NCBI GenBank assembly: GCA_013076295.1
Contig: RQOL01000876.1
Coordinates: forward strand, 682,001-746,000
Reading direction: 5' to 3'
From: Sanderia malayensis
Lineage: Eukaryota > Cnidaria > Scyphozoa > Semaeostomeae > Pelagiidae
DNA length: 64,000 bases
In this document: piece after piece, positions 1 to 11,700 of the stretch
Position numbering within the stretch: position 1 is the first letter of the stretch
How the letters are laid out: each line of letters opens with the position of its first letter
Notes under the pieces: generated by a model
What the model was told of the DNA's origin: nothing
Databases searched by the model: none
Seen by the model: the letters and a program-made list of their open reading frames with translations, nothing else
Program-made: the position numbers and the translations under genes

Positions 1-41
1 ATTTATTTGTTTGATGGCTTGTGTTTGAAATTATTCCATAG

Positions 42-145
42 ATTCTTAACGTCAAGGCAATGTTTGCGAAGCAACTGATGCAGTTAAAAGGAGTTTCATC
101 TGAGAAAGCAGCTTCTATTGTCAAATTGTATCCTACCCCCAAATG
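42..145 (+). pseudogene. Extra copy of a MUS81 exon
   Basis: The 104-nt exon is open, has an AG acceptor before it and a GT donor after it, and encodes the same peptide as the exon at 7116-7219, with motif [18 protein letters not shown]. This is the first helix-hairpin-helix part of MUS81. It lies upstream of the exon at 2767, so in this order it cannot be part of a normal MUS81 message; inclusion would break both order and frame. It is either a duplicated pseudo-exon or the true exon of a separate haplotig. Confidence 0.8.
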
Positions 146-1262
146 GTAAGCGACGTGTATTGTCTGATTACTGTCTGAAGTTTGATGATTACATTGCTGT
201 CTTGTTCAATTAAGTTATATTCCTTTGTCGTTGATATTTTTACTGAAGAATTTACAGTTTATCTGAAACCGTTGCTTTGCCGTCCGTTAGTGATACGGTC
301 AGAGAGTCTTCCTTTGTCTTTCCTTGACCTTTCATAATCGTCTGGTCAATTCTTGTTGCTCCCTTGTCGTTTGATATCAATAAAGACGACAATGAAAGGC
401 GAGAAAGTTTGCATATCCTATGCCTATTTGTGGGACTCCTAAAAGAGCTTATGTGGATACCTTGACCAGATAGCAAATTTTTCTTGCCACTATCTACTTT
501 AAAACTACCTGTATGTACCTCCCCGTTTATACATTTTTACCCTGGGTGTGCTCCTATAGTGGCTCGACAGGGGGTTCCATTTGATTTGAAGGTCTTAACA
601 AATGGCTACCATACCAAATATCCAAATTTAAAAAAATAACACTACCATCCGGGGATATTTCATGCAGTTGCTAGGGGTACTTCCAGTTGATTGCTGAGTT
701 GAGATTGCAACTTATTACGAAATTTAAGAAGTATGTTTACCAAATCAACAACAGTCAATGCGTGCAGGGCAATTTATCAAAGAAGCACAAAGGGAACACA
801 AGGGGAAAAGCATTCTACTACAACATTTAACTCAGCTGCAATATCTTCAAAATACTATCGTACCAATCAGCCTCAAATCCATTTTAAATAAAGATAAATT
901 ATGCATTATTAGATAGATAACCAAGGACTTCACAAAAGGATTTTTATCATTGCACATTATCATTGCAGGTAAATTTTGATAATGTGGGCGTTGTCTTCCT
1001 AAATTTGTCATGACCGTTTTCTTTTATTAACAATTAGAACATTATGCTCCACCCATTTCGACTTTTGAGGAACAGAAGCTGAAACACAGTTAGTCATGTT
1101 ATGGCTAGTTAGCGGATGTTAAACTCAACATCAGAGGGTGAGATGTGATTTATTTCTTGTCGGAATCAGGTTTATTTAACTGACCTACCAGGTGTTATTT
1201 CTCGCTATTGTAAACTTTTTGAATAACAGACAGGGCAAGTTCATCGAGTTTCATATCACACT

Positions 1263-1859
1263 TTGTTGTTCAGATCTCCATTTGGTAACTCTTCGATATG
1301 TGGTTGTAGCCTACTTTTAAATATGTTGAAAAAAGAAACTCAGATCAATTTCTTTACCATTCCTATTGGAAGTAGTACGGATAATATCGGTCCACGGGAA
1401 GAACAGAATAGCGAAAACAGTAATCGGTTGACTCAACAAGAGAATGAGGCAAACAATCCAGATGAAACATTAGAATCGGAACATCTTGTACTGATTGAAA
1501 CCAGAGAATCCTCTTATAGCACATGTATGGAGACCATCTCTAGCAGACGCACCACAGTTGTTGTTCTGCCTAAAGAAAGGTGAGCGTAAGAGAATTAGAT
1601 GCGAGGTTTGTGTCAAGTACCCAGATAGCATTAATAAGCTATGTTACAGAGGACGGATTCCACCAATTTGCACAGTTACTGGAACAGAAGCACGATCCGA
1701 AACAGAAATTTCTCATATTGAGAGTGATGCTCATAGAGAAGCGGTCAAGGCAGAAAGAATCAAAGGACTTTCGTATAAAGAGAAAGTGGAGACGGTGCCA
1801 TTGTTTAAGATCTCTAAAGCCCAAAATAAGGAGTTTGCTGATAAAGTTGGAAAATTGAT
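1263..1859 (+). pseudogene. hAT transposase fragment (copy A)
   Basis: Two overlapping reading frames match the copy at 12120-12670. The first carries an acidic, Asn-rich N-terminus. The second carries a TTF/BED-like zinc finger region with the pattern [11 protein letters not shown], then Cys and His residues. The frame change at about 1580 is shared with copy B, so the transposase was broken before the copies diverged. The sequence is cut by the assembly gap. Confidence 0.75.
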
Positions 1860-1959
1860 NNNNNNNNNNNNNNNNNNNNNNNNNNNNNNNNNNNNNNNNN
1901 NNNNNNNNNNNNNNNNNNNNNNNNNNNNNNNNNNNNNNNNNNNNNNNNNNNNNNNNNNN
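1860..1959. other. Assembly gap (100 N)
   Basis: Exactly 100 N, the conventional size for a gap of unknown length. The sequence before it belongs to copy A of the MUS81 segment and the sequence after it does not continue copy B, so order and adjacency across this point are uncertain. Confidence 0.99.
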
Positions 1960-2039
1960 TGAAATAATTAAAGAATATATATCGCAGGTAGTACGAGGCA
2001 CCACTGTAAGAAGAATCGCACTTTTCATTTCTTACTGTG

Positions 2040-2560
2040 TTAGCTTCGTTTCGATGTTTGGATCTCGTTTTCAAAAACGAATGGGAAAATGGTCTATTGG
2101 GATAAGCCAAATCAGAGCTACCTGTCTTGCCACAGGCATTAGAGGAAATAATGGCGACGCGGGATGACGTTACGAATTTGCGGAGGTACTCATTTTCAAA
2201 ATTAAATTGTCTCTCCAGCTTCAGAATTAGATGGCACAAACATTTTTCAGAATGACGGCTTAAAGCCTCGTTATTTCAGTACCGGAAGCACTTCTCAATT
2301 ATTCTACTCTGACAAAGATAACTTTGGAAGAACTCCATTGAACTCCGTTGGAAAAAATCACTTTGACGTAATTATGTTGTGAAATTTTTCACAAAAAGTA
2401 CCCCGATTCAATGTGAAATTTTACTAACAATTTGTTGTCAGGCTCACATCAAACATGCAGGAAACCGATCATTAACGCTTCGGCTTTCAAATGCAAATTC
2501 TACTTCCCATTATGTTGTCTCTGTGTAACACAAGATGAACTGCCAACATAAGTACTTGCG
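2040..2560 (+). repeat. Dispersed repeat shared with 52660-53070
   Basis: The run around 2146 (AATGGCGACGCGGGATGACG) recurs at 52673, followed in both places by a similar stretch with AAAATTAAATTG-like and TTTTTCAGAA-like segments and a shared TTTCNNAAA region. At 52.7 kb it is internal to the hAT-like element 46586-55218, so this copy is probably a relative of that family. It carries no coding capacity. Confidence 0.6.
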
Positions 2561-2766
2561 ACTTTTAATGATAGTTGTGTTTTAAGGAAACAGTAGATTG
2601 TAATCTATTTTCCAAATTCCAAATTCATCTATTCTGCAATGTCATTCCGTTTGGTATGGCTTGCTTTTTATGCAACAGTTTTTTTTCATAAATACAAAGG
2701 TACAAAGTAGCTTAATGAGAATTCTAACACGTTTTGTCACCTTAACTGTTATTTTTTTTTCTTTAG

Positions 2767-5700
2767 AAGTAAAGCAAGCAGTAAGAAGTTGATGCTTGAC
2801 CATTTGAAGAAGTTAGGTTGGTCTTAGTTACTTTAAACAACTAGGTTCTGAATTTTCTTTCTTTAAATCTTCCATACTGTTGTAGATAATTTCCAGAATG
2901 CTTCTGCGGCAGATGTAATCACTGATCATAACTGTGATGCTTGTAGTGTATTTGCATGTAGAACGAAAGTACAATTTAGATTCGTCGTCACACTTTACAT
3001 GTGTAATATGCATTGAATGCTGCACGGAATTTGGTAAACAACCCCATAGTATCTGCTGATTGCGATAGCGTGAGATTAATTGCCAATGTAGCTAGTATTC
3101 TTTGGGCGTTGCATCACGTTTATGATTATATTATTGGTACCTCACATTTACAAAACCTGGTTTTGAGCGTTAATAACTCGCTTTTACGACTTACTGTTAC
3201 CAACACAGCAAATTTTGTGATAAACAAGTTTCTTGATAAATAACTGTCCTAGTGAACAACTTTTTTTAGTAAACACCCTTTCTATGAAACCCTTAAGTTC
3301 ACATTCATGTCTTTATGGAATATTCTTTGATTAGCCGTGTTATGAAGTAAACACCAGGAACGGATTATCAAGGGACACAATATAGTTAAATACATATAAA
3401 AGCAGCTAGGAAACTACCGATTTTCACTTGGCTTTACAGTGATTGAGAAAGCTAGTAGTTGTGTTGTGTTAGTCATAAATTGGCACTCGTTTTTCTCTCT
3501 GTGTTTGCTTTAGAACAACGATTGCATTGCTAAGGAGGATCTAGCTTTTAGGTCACCGCACAATACCCTTGACGAATGTGGAAAAACATAACACTTACAG
3601 ACACAGAATCCCAACATTTTAATTTGATGTCATATTTCAGAGTCTTCAGAGCTGTCAGATATCCTCTAACCATTACGTTGCTATTTTGTGTTTTAAGCTC
3701 TGTTCTTGCGCGTCTTTAACTGCGGTGTTTTTTTGAATAATGGTCCATATCAACAATCAATTCTTGTAAGAATTTTATGTATCTTATGGCCGACTTAAGG
3801 ATCCAATATTTTGACAATCGTGTCTCTTTTGGGTTGGCTGGTACAACTTTCCTCAGGAGCTGAAAAGATGCATTCAACTTCTGTTGCCTTATCCTTTCTC
3901 TTGTGTTTGTTAGTAATCTTTTACGCTCTATATCTTGCCAGAAAATTGTTTGCGGTTTTACTAGATTTTCATTTAACAAGTTGATAATTTCCTCATCATT
4001 TTTACCACTCTCATTTTTCGAACTTAATATTGATTCACTGTTGTTGTCCATCTACTTTTATTCCACTGTTTGCGATCGTTTAAGTAGCTCTATCTCCTCA
4101 CTAAGTTTTAATATGCCATATGTTCATGTTCACCTTTATCCCTCTTGTCTACCAGACGATGTTTCCGTGATCATCGAATGATAGATGTTTCTTACTAGAG
4201 ACCCGCATGAACAAAAATTAATCACATCTGTTTCATATTTGTTCATATTTATTAAACTACAAGTATTGATGTTTATTAAACCACTATATTTTTTATTCTT
4301 TTATTGTATCCTGTTTTTTCTTATAATAATTGATGTTTTTATGCGCTTTTCGTGTATCCTCCTTTATCATTTTGGTAATGGGTGTTTTCTATAAAATTAT
4401 CAGATATCTTGTGTGGCTTAGGAAGCTTCCTTTTGGTGACATTATTTTTTCCTGTTTAAGGTGTGCCTTTGGATATTCGTAAGCTGCAGCTTGGAGACTT
4501 TCTGTGGATTGCCAGGGGAAAGGAAAATAATGACGGTGAGTTGGTTGTTAGTGTCGGAAATTGCTGGTGGTTTACTTAATTAGAGAAAAGGTTTACTTAA
4601 TTAGAGAAAGGACAATCTAAATTTTTTACTCTCTGATGTCCCCCCCCCCCCTCTATAAACTGAAAATAAAATTTTTCCAGGGCTATTTAATATTCTTTGC
4701 AAAAGTGTTTCTCCCTCTATTCTTCTATTTATATAAATAAAGGATATAATTTTAACCATATTTATGTTTATGAGATATTTATAACTTTCCTTTCAATATG
4801 ACAAAGGTGAATGCCGGGAATTGATACTGGATTTTATCGTGGAGCGTAAGCGAATGGACGACCTTGCTGGCAGTATCATTGATGGACGCTTTAAAGAACA
4901 GAAGGTAATTAGCTAATTTTTTTACCTTGTTTCCTACTTTTACCGAAACGTATGCATGGTTAGAGGCATCATGTTTTCTGGACTTTGCAATCTCACAGAA
5001 CTCACTTCAAAAGCTATAACGGACAAATCTCTTGACTTGCGGTCTATTGTCTATTTGATTTACCTGTGTGGTGTGAAGCATATTTTCATTTTGTTATAGC
5101 CCTAACGCATTTATTTTTTATTTTGTTGATTCTTATACGATCAGTCTTTGTTTTAGTTTAGGTTAAAGTCGTGTGGTTTGAAACATATCATTTATCTGGT
5201 GGAAAGCTTTGGGTCAGCACAACATATGGTCTTACCTGAATCTAATTTGCGACAAGCATTTATTAACTCTCAGGTAAGATTGTTTTCAAAGTTTACAAAG
5301 CAACAGTTAATTGCTCAATGCTTCAAAGTAACTTCAGAATGGCTAAGGAATTCTGACAAGACCTTTGCATGTTTCACACATCAACAGTACTGGCGTATCT
5401 TTGTAATAAATGTGAATTTTTCGCGAAACACACACGGGAGTTTAAAGACCCATTGTCAACCAACAAAGCAGACCCCATAAGTATGGAGCCGTCCTCTTGT
5501 TTATCAACAAAGCGCCTACGTAGCTACATGAATTGCTGTGTCAGAAAATAAAAATTGCACAGCTACCAACAGAACCAATGTTTCCAAATGGTGAGTGTTT
5601 AGGATTCGTTCGCCATTTCGTTGGTAACAGCTACGTAACTGCGCACTTTTGAAGCCGTGAAAGGAGGTGTCAATGAACGAATTTCGAAATTTCAAAATTG

Positions 5701-8700
5701 CAATACCCGAACCTTTTTTTACATAAAAAACCACCTAGAAATGAAATAGAAAATGTGCTGAGAGTAGCTCTTTAACAAGAATTCATTACAGGTAGATATT
5801 TAAAAATATTCTATGACACGCCACTGATACATGTTTTTATTGTTTATTTGCTCATATATTTAATACTTGTTTGCATTTATAGGTAATTGACGATTTATTT
5901 GTGCGCAAAACAGAAAATACCTACGATTCTGCAGAATATTTAGCACAAGTGACAAGATTATTGAAGTCCGTCTATGAGGTGAAATTGCTTCGATTTTGTT
6001 GTATTGTTTTAAGGCCTGCCTAATCACATTGAACAATTCTTCCTCCGCCATTCCCTCGGTGGCGCGTATAAATTTCGTTTAAATACTTATTCATTTTTAC
6101 TGATTGTTAAGTGTCGTGCCATTATACCCGTACTGAAAGCTAAAAACACATTAGGAAAGGAAGTTCATGTAGAAATTATTTTGGGTTTACACAACGGTTA
6201 TTCTATAATGTTAAAATAAGCAGAAAAGTCTATTTTAACATTACAGAATAAGGAATAATTGCTCTATTTTACATGAACACGTTTTCTCAAGTCTAGTTTC
6301 ACTAAAATGAAATCTTATCTTTTTTCAAATTTTGTTGCGAGTTGCACTGTTGCCTGTTAAATTTGACAGCTGATAGATTTAGGATACTGAGTAGAAAAAT
6401 TTTTGTTATTTTTTAGAAAAAGACTCTGGTTGCTTTTCCGATGGATTACGCTATAACACTGAAGGAGCACCAAAACTACAAGCAAATTATGGCAAAACCA
6501 ACACAAAATCTCTTCACGTTTGAAGAATTTAACCAGCATACAGCCAAAAACAAGGTTTTTGATTTTAAACTTTTCTTGCTATTTTTGATTTGGTTAATGA
6601 TTTACTCTTCATGTCATTTTTCCCAAGGAATGACTGCCGGCCCACATTGCTTTACTGTTCTACGGTATTACAAAATCTACTATTTTATAACTGAATTCAT
6701 CATTTGTATTACATGTGAACATGTTTGTTGTTATCTCCACGAAAAGTTGAATTATTGTTAACTTATGACGTAATTGATGATGCCATTCAAAAGTCAAAAA
6801 CATCAGTTCTCAAATACTAATACACTCTTCCGAAGGCCTAGTAAAGCACTGCCAGCCCTACGCTGTTGGCATATTTTAAATAATTGTCACAGTGATAAAT
6901 GTCAAATTGAAGTCAAATTGAATAACTTTTGTTCTGGGTGATTTTTCATCCTCCGACTCGTATTGCACAGAAACTCCGTTTGTTTCAAAGACAGCAAATG
7001 ATTGTTCATGATTTAAAGTTTTGTTCTTGTGAATCTATTTAGTTGCCGTTTCAACATATTTAATTTAATGATAGATTTATTTGTTTGATGGCTTGTGTTT
7101 GAAATTATTCCATAGATTCTTAACGTCAAGGCAATGTTTGCGAAGCAACTGATGCAGTTAAAAGGAGTTTCATCTGAGAAAGCAGCTTCTATTGTCAAAC
7201 TGTATCCTACACCAAAATGGTAAGCTCTTGACGTGTATTTTCAAGTTTGTCGATTACATTGCTGTCTTGTTCAATTAAGTTATATTCCTTTGTCGTTGAT
7301 ATTTTTACTGAAGAATTTACAGTTTATCTGAAACCGTTGCTTTGCCGTCCGTTAGTGATACGGTCAGAGAGTCTTCCTTTGTCTTTCCTTGACCTTTCAT
7401 AATCGTCTGGTCAATTCTTGTTGCTCCCTTGTCGTTTGATATCGATAAAGACGACAATGAAAGGCGAGAAAGTTTGCATATCCTATGCCTATTTGTGGGA
7501 CTCCTAAAAGAGCTTATGTGGATACCTTGACCAGATAGCAAATTTTTCGTGCCACAATCTACTTTAAAACTACCTGTATGTACCTCCCCGTTTATATATT
7601 TTTACCCTGGGTGTGCTCCTATAGTGGCTCGACAGGGGGTTCCATTTGACTTGAAGGTCTTAACAAATGGCTACCATACCAAATATCCAAATTTAAAAAA
7701 ATAACACTACGATCCGGGGATATTTCATGCAGTTGCTAGGGGTACTTCCAGTTGATTGCTGAGTTAATATTGCAACTTATTACGAAATTTAAGAAGTATG
7801 TTTACCAAATCAACAACAGTCAATGCGTGCAGGACAATTTGTCAAAGAAGCACAAAGGGAACACAAGGGGAAAAGCATTCTACTACAACATTTAACTCAG
7901 CTGCAATGACTTCAAAATACTATCGTACCAATCAGCCCTGTGCTGATTAGCAAGTACAACGAGCTGATCGAAGCTCTAGAACAGTGACGGATGCGAAGTG
8001 ACATGACTGTAAAGGGGGAGTGCGAGAACAATTACGTAAGGGCCTCGTTATGGTGTTACGATGTTGTAAAAGTAAGCACGTCCAACCGAATTCGTACGCA
8101 AAACTGTTTCTGGTTGGGACGAAATCATGCCGTTGTTATTGTAACTTTAGTTGTTTATGTAAATGATTTGTATTACGTAGTGGGGTAATTCCCAAGGTAA
8201 GGTAGATATAGGGGTGCTTGCTCTCCTATAGTATGGTTCCAATTGGAGAGGTATCACGGACTGGTATTTAGTCATCAGATATCGTCTAGGGAACCCGGCT
8301 AGTTCAATTGTTGCAACTCGAATATTGTTAAGAAGCTGATTTGTATTGTTGCATGGAATTAATCAAGAAATAGACGAGAGTTGTTTGTGTGCAGACTTGA
8401 AGATTACAGTCAACAGAAACTGACGCTGCAAGAGGAACAAAAGGCTAAAGTCACGGATACATCTGAGGTATCGTGATATTTATGTTTGTTCATGCGTAAG
8501 GCGTGGAGTTGTGTTGAAATTGAGACCACTGGGGGTCTAACTGTTCGATTTACGTATTTTAGGGTATTTAATCGTTTAATAAGTTTATTGCATTCGTTGT
8601 TATTAATTCACGTTGTTGAGACAGTCTCTGTAAGCCTTAAGTTTACCATTATTGTATTAGTTTTGTTGCCACATCCTTTCTCATAAGTAGGTGAAGGTAA

Positions 8701-11700
8701 TTAGGGAATTTCGCCTACGTTAGTTTGTTCAATGTGCGTATATACAGTCTCCTAGAAACTATCGGACAAAGTGGTTTTTGCCCTGAAGATTCCCGACAGC
8801 CTAAAATCCATTTTAAATAAAGATAAATTATGCATTATTAGATAGATAACCAAGGACTTGACAAAAGGATTTTTTATCATTGCACATATTTTGGTAAATT
8901 TTGATAATATGGGCGTTGTCTTCCTAAATTTGTCAAGACCGTTTTCTTTTACTAACAATTAGAACATTATGCTCCACCCATTTCGACTTTTGAGGAACAG
9001 AAGCTGAAACACAGTTAGTCATGTTATGGCTAGTTAGCGGATGTTAAACTCAACATCAGAGGGTGAGATGTGGTTTATTTCTTGTCGGAATCAGGTTTAT
9101 TTAACTGACCTACCAGGTGTTATTTCTCGCTATTGTAAACTTTTTGAATAACAGACAGGGCAAGTTGATCGAGTTTCATATCACACTTTGTTGTTCAGAT
9201 CTCCATTTGGTAACTCTTCGATATTAGTCCATGGGGCAAAGCCCAATTTTTGAGAAATCATGTTCAAATTGGTGAATAAGGTTACTATACATCATCGGAA
9301 AGGAAATTTTGCGCTGATTACGAATATGAATGTTAATAGGTCGAGAAGTGTCATCTTCACACCTAAAATTGCTGATGTCAGCAAAATGGTGAACAATCTT
9401 GTTTTAGCTAATGGAAGCCTTTTGCTTAGTAAATACGACATAATTCCATTTATGTTAATGACTTCTTGTATAAAAGCAATGCCAATGAGTATATCTGGAC
9501 AAAATATACATTTTTAAGTCAATAATATGTCCATCACGTGACTGTGTCATATTTTACGGACCAGTCCGTAAAATCACTGGAATTTGCATAAGATGGGATA
9601 TAATGGTAAAGTAATTTTCAGATTTTGTCCAAAATGATGACTGGGCCCATTTTTCATGATATCTATGCATTTATGGGGTTATATGAATGTCCTAGAGTGG
9701 TTTCCAGGCCTTTGGAGCTGGTCTGTATTTTGTGTATTTTTTTCTTTTTTTAATTCATTTAAGGAGGGTTGCCCTTCAACAAGTTGATTTTCAAGCGGCC
9801 CTCCGATAAAAACATTAATTATAATATAAGATAAAAAGTAAAAAGCTATTAATTAAATTAAAATATAAAACCTTATTTACAATATTAAACCTTATTTACA
9901 ATTATATTTTGAAATTAAGGAAAACATCTAATAGAAACAAAATAGTTTTTAAATAGTTTTCTTGAATCTATACAGAGAGGTTGCCTGCTTTGACTCGGCT
10001 GACAGGCTATTCCATAGTTTGGCACCTCTATATGAGAAACATCTCTGGCCATTTGCTGACCTTTTCATCGGTAACCTCAGATCGGTCCCCGTATCACGAA
10101 GGCTATATGATGTGCAAAGCGAATTTCGTGTGAAAAGATCACAAAGGTATTTTGGAGCCAGCACATTCAGGGACTTGAAGACCATTGTCTTAGACTCTAA
10201 CGAAATAATAACGAAGTAATAACGAAAGCATTTTGGCTTTTGGACAAATTTTGCAATAAATAAAGATTTATGTTTGTGACCTCCTTTCCACAGTAATAAC
10301 AACGAACACACTAGGAATAAAATAAAAGAAATCAAAGCCCATTGTGCTAAACCAAAGAAGGATCTTCTAACCTTACCAAACCACCCCAAACAAACAGCAT
10401 CCTCTCCATTCCAAACTACAACTAATTGTATGTCGCTTATCGGCAAAAGTCTAGAATCAAGCAGCCTGTCTTCCTCAGCCCAAAATCTTATCCTCTCTTC
10501 ATGGCGTCCTGGTACCTTAAAGCAATATCAATCTTATTTAAGTAGATGGGAACAATTTTGTTATGCACATAACCTTGAAGTATACAACCCTTCTGCTGAA
10601 CAGGTTGTTGAATTTCTTACATCATTATTTACTGAAAGCCTGGGCTACAGTGCCATTAATACTGCCAGATCGGCTCTTTCATCTATCATTTCAACGGGAG
10701 GCAACCCTCCCATAGGTGAACACCCCCTTGTTCGTCGTCTTATGAAAGGTGCTTTCCACCTTAAGCCATCTCTACCAAAATATTCTCATATTTGGGATGT
10801 TGGACAGTTATTATCTTATTTACAGGAACTCCCTGTCTTGAAATCGATTTCCCTCAAGGAGCTCTCTTACACTACAGCTACCCATCTGTGTCTGCTTACG
10901 GGGCAACGGTGTCAAACACTTCATGTTATGAATATTCGATATATTCAAATTCTTCCTGACAGACTCCGTATTACCCTACAACAACCACTTAAAACTACCA
11001 AACCAGGTAAACATCAAGCTCCCCTTGAAATTTTAGCATACCCAGATGACGACCGCCTGTGTATTGTTAAGAAACTTGAGGAACATATTTCCAAGACTGC
11101 CCATTTAAGAAAGTCTTCAATCACAATACAAACCGGTTTCTAAAGACACCATTGCCAGATGGGTAAAGGAAACTCTCAAACTTGCTGGCATTGATACAAG
11201 AAAATTTTCCGCTCATAGTTGCCGAGCCGCCTTAACGTTAGCTGCCCAACAAGCCGGTTTATCGCTGCCAAAAATAATGGAAACTGCTGGCTGGTCTAAT
11301 GCAAAGACATTCGCTCAATTCTATTGCAGAACTGTAGAAAAAAACAATTTTGGACATCGTATTTTAACCGCATCATCTGAATCACCTTCAGTTTTTCAAG
11401 TTTAGCAATGTAACTTGTTTCAATTTTATCAATATCTGTTTTGTTTTCACTGAGTTCTTATCATTTTACAACATGATGCGCCAATTTTCTGGTGCTATTC
11501 GTGACACTGGGCTTTGAAATCTTATGGGGTTACGAAGTGACGTAGCTGATTGTAGAGAAGAATTAGAAAATTAAACGAGACTTGCCAGGAAGTTGAAGTT
11601 TGATTGTAATTCTTCTCTACCATCAGCAGGAACAGAGGAATCACATCATCTAGGACATTCATGTAACCCCATAAATGCATAGATATCGTGAAAAATGGGC

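Larger units (their letters stand above)
1..1859 (+). repeat. Copy A of a MUS81 exon-intron segment
   Basis: This stretch matches 7075-12670 (copy B) base for base over long runs, with a few percent substitutions. It contains one MUS81 exon, the following intron sequence and the start of a hAT transposase. Copy A lacks two insertions present in copy B (7938-8796 and 9225-12110), so it gives the empty-site sequence for both. It ends at the 100-N gap. It could be a real partial tandem duplication lying in a MUS81 intron, or the other haplotype placed in series by the assembler. Confidence 0.9.

Noticed and set aside
252..476. 74-residue minus-strand ORF present in both MUS81 copies (also 7317-7541)
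   Set aside because: It has a non-ATG start, lies in intron sequence, is identical only because the segment is duplicated, and shows no domain.
4185..4394. Hydrophobic 69-residue ORF
   Set aside because: AT-rich intron translates to Phe/Leu/Ile runs; no homologous pattern, and it lies within a MUS81 intron.
9260..9517. 85-residue ORF in both arms of the inverted-repeat element (also 11828-12085 minus)
   Set aside because: It appears twice only because it lies in the terminal inverted repeats; no recognisable motif.
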